Shown here one piece after another: positions 1-8,093 of a stretch of DNA of 51,242 nt (positions are counted from its first letter, which is position 1; each line of letters begins with the position of its first letter). The stretch covers positions 1 through 51,242 of the forward strand of contig CAYTTY010000029.1 of NCBI GenBank assembly GCA_964440935.1, read 5' to 3'. Source of the DNA: WJJR01 sp964440935. Lineage in GTDB: Bacteria; Zixibacteria; MSB-5A5; WJJR01. A program made the position numbers and the translations under genes. Below the pieces are notes generated by a model. That model saw only the letters and a list, made by a program, of their open reading frames with translations. It was not told the DNA's origin and did no database searches.

Positions 1-39
1 CCGTTCAACTTTTTAACCGCCGACGGCGGTTTCAACTAA

Positions 40-387
40 GAATGGGATTCCGCCCATGACTTCTCCGGAAACGGTAGCGCACCCGGGATCGATTCAGTCT
101 TTGGCGTGAGATGGGATCTCTCTCAAGTACATAATCCAGGAGCGCGCGACACTGTGACATTCCTCTACACACAAGAAGCTGCTTACCTAAAGTATGACAT
201 AGGTGGACCAGCTGACAGCTCTGAATACGCGTACACGCATGCATCTTATCCTGATCAGATCCTATCGCCGAATGGGAGAAAGATTTCATTCCAATTGGGA
301 GACAGGCAAGACTATAGTGCTTCGTTTTCTGACCTTGATGTAGTCTTGTTCCTGAGGATCTGCCAACAGCCCATGAGCGGGCTATAG
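40..387 (+). pseudogene. Open frame of unknown origin, probably a gene fragment
   Basis: An uninterrupted reading frame follows a TAA at 37-39 and runs to the TAG at 385-387. Its only plausible start is a GTG at 106 without a ribosome binding site. The translation has normal amino-acid composition (it includes DSVFGVRWDLSQVHN and YLKYDIGGPADSSEY), so it may be coding remains rather than chance. No family is recognised. The 3' end runs into the inverted-repeat element at 382-567, and a second coding-like stretch follows that element, so this could be the front part of a gene disrupted by insertion. It could also be a chance open frame. Confidence 0.25.
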
Positions 388-567
388 CGATTGTCAGAAA
401 TCCTGTCCGATTGAAATTGATGCGGCTGGCGGGCGCACTGCCGTGCGCCCCTTGTTTTGCTCCCTCTCTCCCCGCGCTTTTCAGCGGGGAGAGGGCTGGG
501 GTGAGGGGATAAATTGTACTGGCCAGGTCGTGGAATCGGACAGGAATTGTGCAAGTCGCTATAGAAC
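382..567. repeat. Small inverted-repeat (MITE-like) intergenic element
   Basis: The ends are inverted copies of each other. The left end begins CTATAGCGATTGTCAGAAA and continues TCCTGTCCGATT; the right end, read on the minus strand, begins CTATAGCGACTTGCACAAT and continues TCCTGTCCGATT. The centre holds a strong hairpin (CTCTCCCCGC ... GCGGGGAGAG, about 464-493). Its minus-strand translation contains LTPALSP, a peptide familiar from a palindromic repeat that is often mistranslated in genomes of Planctomycetes and related bacteria. There is no transposase, so mobilisation would have to be in trans. Related left ends (AGCGATTGTCAGAAT) occur at 37604, 37947 and 50898. Confidence 0.6.
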
Positions 568-570
568 ACA

Positions 571-696
571 GTGGGCAGGTCACTGGCGGGCTTGACGGCC
601 AGGCCCGAGGTTGTCTTTGACAGAAGGTTTGAGGCAGGTGCTGAGCTTAGGATTGTCGGCAAATGGAGAGTGGCTGAATTCAGCCGTTTTGATTAG
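571..696 (+). pseudogene. Coding-like tail after the inverted-repeat element
   Basis: Right after the element, one frame is open from about 571 to a TAG at 694-696. It reads like the end of a protein (VVFDRRFEAGAELRIVGKW). It has no start signal of its own and no recognised family. It is in the same frame as the open frame at 40-387, and the element between them is about 186 bp, a multiple of three. This fits, but does not prove, one gene split by the insertion. Confidence 0.2.
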
Positions 697-745
697 CGTG
701 CCTGTCCTGTCAATGCTGCTTAAGGACTGTTAAGGAGAGATTCCT

Positions 746-1489
746 ATGGCAACAATTTCGTGGTTTGACCTATCTTGGTGCCTCTTACCCGTGATCCTAC
801 TCGGTACAGTCTACTTTGTCTGGAATGGCAAGCCTGGTGAAGTGTTGATCGCATCTCTTCGGATGGTGATACAGCTGGGCGCAATCGGATATGTACTCAT
901 CAGTGTATTCGAGAATCCATCACCGTGGATTAGCCTCCTGGTCGTCAGCATAATGCTCGTGATTGCCGCGTGGATTGCCATTCGCCCGGTGTGCCACCAT
1001 AAGGGCTACCTGTGGCCAGCGATCGTGTCCTTGGGTGTTTCTGCAAGTCTTCATTTGTTCATTTCTATCGTGTTGGTGCTTAAGGCCGAGAGTTGGTATC
1101 AACCTCGATCGTTCATTCCGTTGGCAGGTATGTACTTGGCCAACACCATGAATGCCATCAGCCTGGCGGCGGAGCGTCATCATTCTGAACTGCACAACGG
1201 GCGGTCGGGGCATGAAGCCAAACAAGCCGCGTTTCATGCGGCAATGATTCCACAGATCAATAGCCTCTTGGCAGTGGGCCTGGTCGCCATTCCTGGTATA
1301 ATGACCGGTCAGATTCTGTCTGGAGTATCACCACTTATTGCTGCGCGCTATCAAATCATGATTATGACCATGATACTCGGCTCTGCAGGTTTGGGAGCGG
1401 CAATTATGTTGTGGCTTGTTGGGAGGAGTGGAATCGAAAACAGGATGAGTGCTGATCATCAAGTGGGAGAGATTGAACTCGCCAAGTAG
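746..1489 (+). CDS. fetB: FetB/UPF0014-family ABC transporter permease
   Basis: A 247-residue polytopic inner-membrane protein. FetB is the permease of the FetAB ABC transporter, implicated in iron export and oxidative-stress resistance in E. coli. About seven hydrophobic segments are visible (for example residues 8-25, 50-80, 95-110 and 178-225). The family hallmark AAFHAAMIPQINSLL, followed by a GLVAIPGIMTGQIL segment, is near residues 160-190. The length is normal for the family. The start at 746 follows a good Shine-Dalgarno (AAGGAGAG, 732-739). The partner ATPase fetA usually lies next to it but is absent here, both upstream and downstream, so the gene is an orphan within this window. 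The metal specificity cannot be read from sequence. Confidence 0.8.
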   Translation: MATISWFDLSWCLLPVILLGTVYFVWNGKPGEVLIASLRMVIQLGAIGYVLISVFENPSPWISLLVVSIMLVIAAWIAIRPVCHHKGYLWPAIVSLGVSASLHLFISIVLVLKAESWYQPRSFIPLAGMYLANTMNAISLAAERHHSELHNGRSGHEAKQAAFHAAMIPQINSLLAVGLVAIPGIMTGQILSGVSPLIAARYQIMIMTMILGSAGLGAAIMLWLVGRSGIENRMSADHQVGEIELAK

Positions 1490-1496
1490 TCGAGCT

Positions 1497-1672
1497 GGGG
1501 CGGCGGTTGCACCGGATAGATGGTCGGGCGTAATGGCCGAAATCTCGGCATCCTCGTCCAGCCAGCGCTCCAGAGCCCTCAAATCGCGCTCGTACGCCGC
1601 CTGGGTGTGCCCCGAACGCCCATTCGCCGCCAGTTGGCGGGTGGAGAGGGGGATGGTGGCGGATAATCGCAT
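1497..1672 (-). pseudogene. Truncated tyrosine recombinase (N-terminal SAM-like domain only)
   Basis: Reading on the minus strand from an ATG at 1672, about 50 residues match the N-terminal core-binding domain of phage integrase/XerC-type recombinases (pattern RSGHTQAAYERDLRALERWL, then ITPDHL). Similarity fades at about 1500, and the open frame then runs antisense into the 3' end of fetB. The catalytic domain with its R-H-R-Y residues is missing, so this is a dead stump. It lies just upstream of the CRISPR operon, suggesting a past mobile element at this site. Confidence 0.55.
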
Positions 1673-1789
1673 AATGCCTCCCGGGTCAGTGTGGTGAACG
1701 CAGAAACCCGGCGATGAGATTGAGAGAATCTCGCGACAAATGCCCTCTTTCTTCGATGTGGTGACCGCCCAGCCTTCAGACCAATGTGA

Positions 1790-1819
1790 TTGACACTGAT
1801 GTCAAAAATTGAAGATCAT
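1790..1819 (+). promoter_or_regulatory. Candidate promoter/operator for the cas operon
   Basis: TTGACA (1790-1795) matches the -35 consensus exactly. GATCAT (1814-1819), 18 bp further on, is a weak -10 (4 of 6). The -35 is also the left arm of a perfect palindrome, TTGACA-CTGA-TGTCAA (1790-1805), which could be an operator. It lies about 90 bp upstream of cas3 and is the best promoter-like signal in that gap. Confidence 0.4.
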
Positions 1820-1909
1820 AGAAACGCTGGCAAGTTTCCAAGCATCGTCAAATGGGCACAGGACACTAATTGTTCATTCTAACGTTCATGCTTCAGGTGG
1901 TTTGCTCTC

Positions 1910-4099
1910 GTGGCTGACTACTACGCCCATTCAAAGCCAGATGATTCCGACCGAAGCCAATGGCACCGGTTGGAAGATCATCTACGTCAAACGGCTGATC
2001 AGGCAAGGGGCTTTGCCTCGGATTGGGGCGCTGCGGATTGGGCCTATTTCGCTGGTTTGTGGCACGATATTGGGAAGTACTCGGATGAATTCCAGGGGAT
2101 GCTGCGTGCAGCCAATGGCGAAGATGCTCACATCGAGTCGCATGCAAGGGTCGATCACTCAACAGCCGGTGCACAGCATGCAGACAAGACACTGGACCAA
2201 ATCTGCGGCAGGGCGCTCGCCTATGTGATTGCCGGGCACCATGGAGGACTGCCGGATGGGGAAGCTGTAGACTCTTGCCTGAGAAGTCGTCTTCAGAAGC
2301 GCATTCCTTCAATCAACAATTGCCCGCCTGAACTTTTGGAATCGAAACCCTTACAGCTTCCCTCAAGTTTCAAGGGGAACCGACTACCCTTTCAGTACAG
2401 CGTCTTTGTTCGAATGCTATTCTCGTGCCTTGTGGATGCCGATTTTCTCGACACCGAATCGTTCGTGGATCCACGAAGAAGTTTTGAACGACGGGGATAT
2501 CAGTCGCTGGTTGAGGTTGAATCGGCTTTCTTCGACCAGCTGCAAGCGCTGCAACAAGCCTCGAAGCCAACCCATGTTAATATTTTTCGAGAGCGTGTCT
2601 TGGCGCAGTGTTTGGCAGCGGGTGAGAGGGATGCTGGTTTATTCTCGCTGACGGTTCCAACCGGTGGGGGAAAGACCCTATCCTCGATGGCGTTCGCACT
2701 GCGACATGCGATCAAGCATGGGTTGCAGAGAATCATCTATGTAATTCCCTTCACAAGCATTATCGAGCAAAACGCTACCGTCTTTCGCGAGATGCTTGGC
2801 GATGATGTTGTGCTCGAGCATCACAGTAACTTCGAGCCTGAGCAGGAGGACCACCGGTCAAGGTTGGCGGCGGACAACTGGGATGCCCCGGTCGTCGTGA
2901 CGACAAATGTCCAGTTCTTTGAGTCGCTGTTCTCCAACAAACCGAGCCGGTGTCGAAAGCTCCACAACATTGCCAAGAGCGTTGTGATTCTGGATGAGGT
3001 GCAGGCATTACCGTCCCATGTATTGCTGCCGTGCTTAGAGATTCTGAGAGAGCTAACCTTATCTTATCAATGTTCAATTGTCCTGTGCAGCGCCACCCAA
3101 CCCGCTGTTCAGCAGCGCGAGGATTTCGAATCCGGACTTCAGGGTGTTCGCGAAATCATCGAAAATCCTCACAGCCTTGCCACACAGATGAGCCGGACAA
3201 CGATCAAGGTGCTAAATCAAGTCAATGACGCCGATCTCATTCTACGTTTGCAATCCCATAGACAAGTGCTCTGCATAGTCAGCACAAGAAAGCACGCTCG
3301 CTCGCTCTTTGAACAGCTTCCGTCCTCTGCAGGCACCTTCCATTTGAGTGCCTTGATGTGTCCTGTACATCGGACGCAAATACTGAATCGAATTCGTGAG
3401 CGATTGCGACAAGACGAGCCTTGCACAGTCATCAGTACACAATTGATTGAAGCCGGAGTTGATATCGATTTCCCCATTGTGTATAGGTCCGTAGCGGGCC
3501 TTGACTCGATCGCTCAATCAGCCGGTCGTTGCAACCGCGAAGGAAAGCTGAAGACTGGAACGGTACATATCTTCACTCCAGAGCATGGCATTTTCCCTGG
3601 ACATATCCGGCAAACCTCTCAGGCGGCTGAATCGGTTATCCGGAAATATCCAGAAGATGAGATCCTCTCAATCGGAGCGATCGACGATTACTTCAAAATT
3701 TATTACTGGTCGAAAGGTACCGCTCTCGATGAGAACGGCATAATGGACCTGATCGATTCAGGGCAGCGACACGGCGATTTTCCGTTCAAGATTATCGCAG
3801 AGCAGTTCCGTCTTATCACCGATACGATGAAACCGGTCATCATTCCGTTTGATGAGCACGCCAGACGACTCATAGAGACGCTCAGCTATGCAGACAGACC
3901 TGCCAGAATAGGGCGAAGCCTGCAGAAGTACACTGTGTCCGTGTATCCTCGCCAATGGGACACCTTGGTGCAAATTGGATGCCTTGAAGTTAAGGCCGGG
4001 ACATTTCCAGTACTGGTTGACGAATCGCTGTATCGATCGGACGTCGGACTCTGTGCGGATGATCCGTTGCAGAGAAATGTTGAAGATCTGGTAATTTAA
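1910..4099 (+). CDS. cas3: CRISPR-associated helicase-nuclease Cas3 (type I-C, HD domain fused)
   Basis: Cas3 is recruited by Cascade to degrade targeted DNA with its HD nuclease and 3'-5' helicase. The 729 residues carry an N-terminal HD domain (LWHDIGKYSDEFQ near residue 50, IAGHHGG near 110) and then a superfamily 2 helicase. Helicase motifs: Walker A TVPTGGGKTLS (about 250), the DExH-type box VVILDEVQALPSH (about 360), LCSATQP (about 390), STQLIEAGVDIDFP (about 505) and QSAGRCNREG (about 540). An in-frame TAA at 1880-1882 leaves the GTG at 1910 as the only reasonable start; the ribosome binding site is weak. It is the first gene of the operon, with 15 bp before cas5c. The domains look intact and full-length. 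Confidence 0.95.
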   Translation: MADYYAHSKPDDSDRSQWHRLEDHLRQTADQARGFASDWGAADWAYFAGLWHDIGKYSDEFQGMLRAANGEDAHIESHARVDHSTAGAQHADKTLDQICGRALAYVIAGHHGGLPDGEAVDSCLRSRLQKRIPSINNCPPELLESKPLQLPSSFKGNRLPFQYSVFVRMLFSCLVDADFLDTESFVDPRRSFERRGYQSLVEVESAFFDQLQALQQASKPTHVNIFRERVLAQCLAAGERDAGLFSLTVPTGGGKTLSSMAFALRHAIKHGLQRIIYVIPFTSIIEQNATVFREMLGDDVVLEHHSNFEPEQEDHRSRLAADNWDAPVVVTTNVQFFESLFSNKPSRCRKLHNIAKSVVILDEVQALPSHVLLPCLEILRELTLSYQCSIVLCSATQPAVQQREDFESGLQGVREIIENPHSLATQMSRTTIKVLNQVNDADLILRLQSHRQVLCIVSTRKHARSLFEQLPSSAGTFHLSALMCPVHRTQILNRIRERLRQDEPCTVISTQLIEAGVDIDFPIVYRSVAGLDSIAQSAGRCNREGKLKTGTVHIFTPEHGIFPGHIRQTSQAAESVIRKYPEDEILSIGAIDDYFKIYYWSKGTALDENGIMDLIDSGQRHGDFPFKIIAEQFRLITDTMKPVIIPFDEHARRLIETLSYADRPARIGRSLQKYTVSVYPRQWDTLVQIGCLEVKAGTFPVLVDESLYRSDVGLCADDPLQRNVEDLVI

Positions 4100-4114
4100 G
4101 AGAAAGGAGGACCA

Positions 4115-4765
4115 ATGGCATATGGTGTAAAACTGCTGGTCTGGAGCGATTACGCCTGCTTCACCAGACCAGAAATGAAGGTTGAGCGTGTCAGCTACGA
4201 TGTCATGACACCGTCAGCAGCCCGGGCGGTACTGGAGGCGATCTACTGGAAACCGACGATTCGTTGGGTGATTGATCGTGTCCACGTATTAAAGCCAATT
4301 CGATTCATGAACATCCGTCGAAATGAGGTTAGCAACAAGATCCCGCTGAAGAATGTCACTGGTGCCATGAAAGGAGGCAATAAGCCACTAGCTATCTATA
4401 TCGAGGAGGATCGGCAGCAGCGGGCTGCACTGGTGCTACGAGACGTGTGTTACGGTATTGAAGCCCACTTTGAGTACACAGGTTCCGAGGACACAAGCGA
4501 CGGAAAGCATCTCGATGTGTTCAACCGTCGCGCCCGGCAGGGACAGTGCTTTACTCAGCCCTATCTGGGGTGTCGCGAATTCTCGGCGGGTTTCGAACTT
4601 GTTGATGCGTTTCCAGGCTCGCCTCATCATGGATCACGAGATCTGGGATGGATGCTCCACGACATTGACTTTGAGCACAATATGGAGCCGATGTTTTTTC
4701 GGGCTGAAATGGTTGACGGTGTAATAACGGTGCCACCGATCGCGAGCAGGGAGACGACCAAATGA
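4115..4765 (+). CDS. cas5c: Cas5c (Cas5d), crRNA-processing endoribonuclease of type I-C Cascade
   Basis: In type I-C systems Cas5c replaces Cas6: it cuts pre-crRNA in the repeat and stays bound to the 5' handle. The 216-residue protein starts MAYGVKLLVWSDYACFTRPE, the usual Cas5d opening (a beta strand of the RRM-like fold followed by FTRPE). Tyr44 in the AIYWKP segment probably corresponds to the catalytic Tyr known from Bacillus halodurans Cas5d; I did not assign the other catalytic residues. A strong Shine-Dalgarno (AAAGGAGG) precedes the ATG. The gene overlaps cas8c by four bases (ATGA), indicating translational coupling. Confidence 0.93.
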   Translation: MAYGVKLLVWSDYACFTRPEMKVERVSYDVMTPSAARAVLEAIYWKPTIRWVIDRVHVLKPIRFMNIRRNEVSNKIPLKNVTGAMKGGNKPLAIYIEEDRQQRAALVLRDVCYGIEAHFEYTGSEDTSDGKHLDVFNRRARQGQCFTQPYLGCREFSAGFELVDAFPGSPHHGSRDLGWMLHDIDFEHNMEPMFFRAEMVDGVITVPPIASRETTK

Positions 4766-6510
4766 TCTTACAATCTTTGAGCACCTACTACGATCGCAAG
4801 GCTCAATCCTCAACCTCCACATTACCGCCGGACGGTTACAGCGCCGAGAAAATTCACTTCGCGCTGATCATTGATGGCTCTGGCGTGATCCAGCAGGTGT
4901 TTGACTTGCGGGAAGCCAAGGGGAAGCGACAGATTCCACGGCTGTTAAATGTTCCTCAAGGTACTAAGAAGAGCGTCAACATCGCTGCGAACTTCCTCTG
5001 GGGGACCACGAGCTATGTGCTTGGTGCCGATGACAAAGGCAATACCGAACGGACGGCGCGATGTCATGAGGCGTTTAAAAAGCTCCATCAGGAGCTTTTG
5101 GGCAGTTTGGAAGACGACGCGGCCAGTGCAGTTCTCAACTTCTTAGACACATGGGATCCTATTCGAGCCACCACCCTGCCATACTGGGATGAGATGCTCA
5201 AAGGAAATCTCGTCTTCCAGTTGGACGGCGAGCGTCGCTTCGTGCATGAACGCGAACGCATAAGGCGAGCGTGGATTGACCACTGGGGACAAGCCAGCAC
5301 GACAAGTCAAGGACGGTGTCTGGTCTCCGGAGAGGTTGCACCGATTGCACGACTGCATGCACCGATTAAGGGTGTGAGAAACGCACAATCGATCGGCGCA
5401 GCACTTGTATCGTTCAATCTTGATGCGTTCTGCTCCTACGGGAAGAGCCAGAACTTCAACGCTCCCATTTCTGAGTCTCGAGCCGCAGCATACACGAAGG
5501 CGTTGAACTTTCTCCTGGCTTCTACACGCAACCGAATTCAGATCGCAGATGCGACAACGGTCTTCTGGACTGAAAGAGACTCACCGGTCGAGAATTTCTT
5601 TGGTATGATTATGGATCCGAGCCATACGGACGGAGAGGACCAGAGACTGGCGACGTTTCTCGCTTCCATTCGTGAAGGAAAGCTGCCGGAAGGTTTGAAT
5701 GACAGCATCCGGTTCTTCATTTTGGGTTTGTCACCCAACGCATCACGATTAAGCGTGCGCTTCTGGCATGTCAGCACGGTTGCGGATATCAGTCATAAGC
5801 TCGGACAGCATTTTCGCGACCTTGCGATGGTCCGATCATTCGAATCTGACCCCGAGTACCCCGGGATGTGGCAGCTATTGCGAGAGACTGCGAATAAGAA
5901 GTCAGATGACGGTCCGCCGCCGCTCCTGGCAGGAGCAGTAATGCAGTCGATTTTGAACGGAACCCCCTATCCGAGATCCCTTCTCGCGGCAGTTATTAAC
6001 CGAGTCCGCGCTGAACAATCAGCCAGGAGTAGCAAGGACAAACCAATCGCGAATGCCAACTACCTACGAGCGGCAATCATTAAAGCCGTACTCGTTCGTC
6101 AAAAACGATTACTCAATCGAGGAAGGGAGGTGCCAATGGCACTGGACACTGACAACAAGGATTCAGCGTATCTGCTTGGCCGCCTGTTTGCCACCCTGGA
6201 ACGCGTCCAACAGGATGCCATCCCGGGGGCAAATGCAACTATCAAGGACAGGTATTACAGCTCCGCCTCGGCAACCCCGAGGGCTGTATTTCCGCAACTG
6301 TTGCGTCTGGCACAGCATCATGTAAGCAAAGCCGAGTATGGGCGTCATCGGGACAAGCAAATTGAGGAGATCATCAACGACTTACCGAGATTCCCAGCCC
6401 ATTTGTCTCTGGAACAGCAAGGACTGTTTGCCATCCGCTATTATCACCAGCGTCAGGATTTTTACAAGAAACGGGACAAGGACACCCCAGTTAAAGCAAA
6501 GGAGAGTTGA
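4762..6510 (+). CDS. cas8c: Cas8c (Csd1), large subunit of type I-C Cascade
   Basis: Cas8c recognises the PAM and holds the large-subunit position of the I-C effector complex. The 582 residues begin MILQSLSTYYDR and contain the Csd1 hallmark VPQGTKKSVNIAANFLWGTT at about 65-85. The length is normal. It is coupled to cas5c through an ATGA overlap and ends 2 bp before the cas7c start. The last 124 codons contain a separate translation start that would produce the small subunit Cas11c (see the entry at 6136). No frameshift is seen. Confidence 0.93.
   Translation: MILQSLSTYYDRKAQSSTSTLPPDGYSAEKIHFALIIDGSGVIQQVFDLREAKGKRQIPRLLNVPQGTKKSVNIAANFLWGTTSYVLGADDKGNTERTARCHEAFKKLHQELLGSLEDDAASAVLNFLDTWDPIRATTLPYWDEMLKGNLVFQLDGERRFVHERERIRRAWIDHWGQASTTSQGRCLVSGEVAPIARLHAPIKGVRNAQSIGAALVSFNLDAFCSYGKSQNFNAPISESRAAAYTKALNFLLASTRNRIQIADATTVFWTERDSPVENFFGMIMDPSHTDGEDQRLATFLASIREGKLPEGLNDSIRFFILGLSPNASRLSVRFWHVSTVADISHKLGQHFRDLAMVRSFESDPEYPGMWQLLRETANKKSDDGPPPLLAGAVMQSILNGTPYPRSLLAAVINRVRAEQSARSSKDKPIANANYLRAAIIKAVLVRQKRLLNRGREVPMALDTDNKDSAYLLGRLFATLERVQQDAIPGANATIKDRYYSSASATPRAVFPQLLRLAQHHVSKAEYGRHRDKQIEEIINDLPRFPAHLSLEQQGLFAIRYYHQRQDFYKKRDKDTPVKAKES
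6136..6510 (+). CDS. cas11c: Cas11c, small Cascade subunit from an internal start in cas8c
   Basis: Type I-C systems are known to make a separate small subunit by internal initiation near the 3' end of cas8c. Here an in-frame ATG at 6136 follows GGAAGGGAGG (6121-6130) with 5-bp spacing, the best ribosome binding site within cas8c that I found. The product would be 124 residues, beginning MALDTDNKDSAYLLGRLFAT and rich in helix. The size and position agree with the described Cas11c proteins. Actual translation is an inference. Confidence 0.75.
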   Translation: MALDTDNKDSAYLLGRLFATLERVQQDAIPGANATIKDRYYSSASATPRAVFPQLLRLAQHHVSKAEYGRHRDKQIEEIINDLPRFPAHLSLEQQGLFAIRYYHQRQDFYKKRDKDTPVKAKES

Positions 6511-6512
6511 CA

Positions 6513-7385
6513 ATGGCCAATACACTGAAGAACCGATATGAATTCGTCTACCTGTTTGATGTAGAAAACGGGAATCCGAATGGCGATCCGGATGCGGGGA
6601 ACATGCCTCGTATCGATCCGGAAACCAACTACGGCATCGTCACTGATGTCTGCCTCAAGCGAAAGATCCGCAACTATGTCGAAATCGTAAAGGGACGGGC
6701 GAAGCCCTATGACATTTACGTTCAGGAGAAAGCAATCCTGACCGTCAAGCAGGGAGAAGCATACGACGCGGACAGCGTTAAGGACCTAACCGGCGGCGAC
6801 AAGATCGCAAAAGCCCGTGAATGGATGTGTAACAACTTCTTCGACATCCGAACCTTTGGCGCGGTTATGTCGCTGAAAGAAAACAATTGTGGGCAGGTCA
6901 GGGGTCCGGTACAAATGAACTTCGCCCGGAGCATTGAACCGGTTCTGCCTCTGGACGTCACGATTACGCGTATGGCCGTCGCAACTCAAAAAGAGGCTGA
7001 TAGTCAGGAAGGCGATAATCGCACAATGGGGCGGAAAAGCATTATCCCCTACGGACTATACCGCGCTGAGGGATATATCTCCGCCCACCTCGCACAGCAA
7101 ACAGGCTTCACGGAGGAGGATTTAGACCTGCTCTGGGAAGCGCTTATGAACATGTTCGATCACGACCGCTCGGCCGCGCGTGGCAAAATGGCAGCACGTG
7201 TACTTGTTGCCTTTAGGCACGAGAATGCTCTCGGGAATGCGCCCGCCCATTCGTTGCTGTCCCGCCTCACCGTAGGGAGGGCCAACGGTAATGACAGTCC
7301 CGCTCGAGCCTTTACTGACTACAATGTGAATCTTGACGAGGAGAGCATACCCAATGGGATAACCATTGAGAAGAAGCTCTGGTAG
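6513..7385 (+). CDS. cas7c: Cas7c (Csd2), backbone subunit of type I-C Cascade
   Basis: Cas7c polymerises along the crRNA spacer to form the backbone of the complex. About 290 residues; the opening NRYEFVYLFDVENGNPNGDP is the Csd2 signature, followed by PRIDPETNYGIVTDVCLKRK. The frame can be extended to a TTG at 6507, but the ATG at 6513 lies 8 bp after GGAG and was chosen as the start. The gene follows the cas8c stop by 2 bp and is followed 2 bp later by cas4. Confidence 0.95.
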   Translation: MANTLKNRYEFVYLFDVENGNPNGDPDAGNMPRIDPETNYGIVTDVCLKRKIRNYVEIVKGRAKPYDIYVQEKAILTVKQGEAYDADSVKDLTGGDKIAKAREWMCNNFFDIRTFGAVMSLKENNCGQVRGPVQMNFARSIEPVLPLDVTITRMAVATQKEADSQEGDNRTMGRKSIIPYGLYRAEGYISAHLAQQTGFTEEDLDLLWEALMNMFDHDRSAARGKMAARVLVAFRHENALGNAPAHSLLSRLTVGRANGNDSPARAFTDYNVNLDEESIPNGITIEKKLW

Positions 7386-7387
7386 AC

Positions 7388-8092
7388 ATGTATGCCGAAA
7401 GCGACCTCCTCCCCATCTCTGCGCTCCAGCACTTGGCGTTCTGCGAGCGGCAGTGGGGACTAATCCACCTGGAGCAGATTTGGGATGAGAATCCGCTGAC
7501 CGTTGGTGGGCGTCATTTGCATGACCGCGTGGACGCGCGTGAGCATGAATCCCGTGGTGATCTGCGCGTTGCTCGTGGTCTGCGTATACGATCTCTTCGT
7601 CTTGGTCTGATCGGTATTGCCGATGTGGTGGAATTCCATCGTGTCCAGCAGACGACGGGTACAGGCGAGTCGTTCGACCCGGTTGCCTTGCCCAATGCCG
7701 ACGGGCTTTGGAGAGTCGTACCGGTGGAATACAAACACGGACGACCTAAGCGCGACCGATGCGACGAGGTCCAACTGTGTGCGCAGGCACTCTGCCTGGA
7801 AGAGATGCTGGGCGGTACCGTGGAAGAGGGTCACTTATTCTACGGCAAGACGCATCGGCGTCACGTCGTGATCTTCGACGGTTCCCTGCGTGACGAGACA
7901 GTGCGGCTGTCGGTTCGGTTACATGAACTGACAGCCGCAGGGGTCACACCTCCCGGCCGTTATGAACGGAAGTGCCGAAGCTGCTCGCTGTTGCCGCATT
8001 GTCAACCCAAGGTTACCACACCTCCCGAGGCACGACGAGCTGCTCGCTATGTTGACGATATGCTGAATTCCCTCCCATCGGATGAGGTGTGA
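7388..8092 (+). CDS. cas4: Cas4, RecB-like Fe-S exonuclease of spacer acquisition
   Basis: Cas4 trims prespacers and helps select and orient them by PAM with Cas1-Cas2. The 234-residue protein has an N-terminal cluster Cys (C19 in HLAFCERQWGLI) and a C-terminal CRSCSLLPHC trio, together the four Cys for a 4Fe-4S cluster. Between them are RecB-type nuclease residues: a His in GGRHLHDRVD, the Asp in GIADVVEF, and the E-x-K of VPVEYKHGRPK. It is compact, with no fusion to Cas1. The ATG at 7388 is 2 bp after the cas7c stop. Confidence 0.93.
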   Translation: MYAESDLLPISALQHLAFCERQWGLIHLEQIWDENPLTVGGRHLHDRVDAREHESRGDLRVARGLRIRSLRLGLIGIADVVEFHRVQQTTGTGESFDPVALPNADGLWRVVPVEYKHGRPKRDRCDEVQLCAQALCLEEMLGGTVEEGHLFYGKTHRRHVVIFDGSLRDETVRLSVRLHELTAAGVTPPGRYERKCRSCSLLPHCQPKVTTPPEARRAARYVDDMLNSLPSDEV

Positions 8093-8093
8093 G

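Noticed and set aside
32..583. 183-codon minus-strand frame containing LTPALSP
   Set aside because: It runs through the palindromic repeat and has no start signal; the LTPALSP peptide is a known mistranslation of the repeat.
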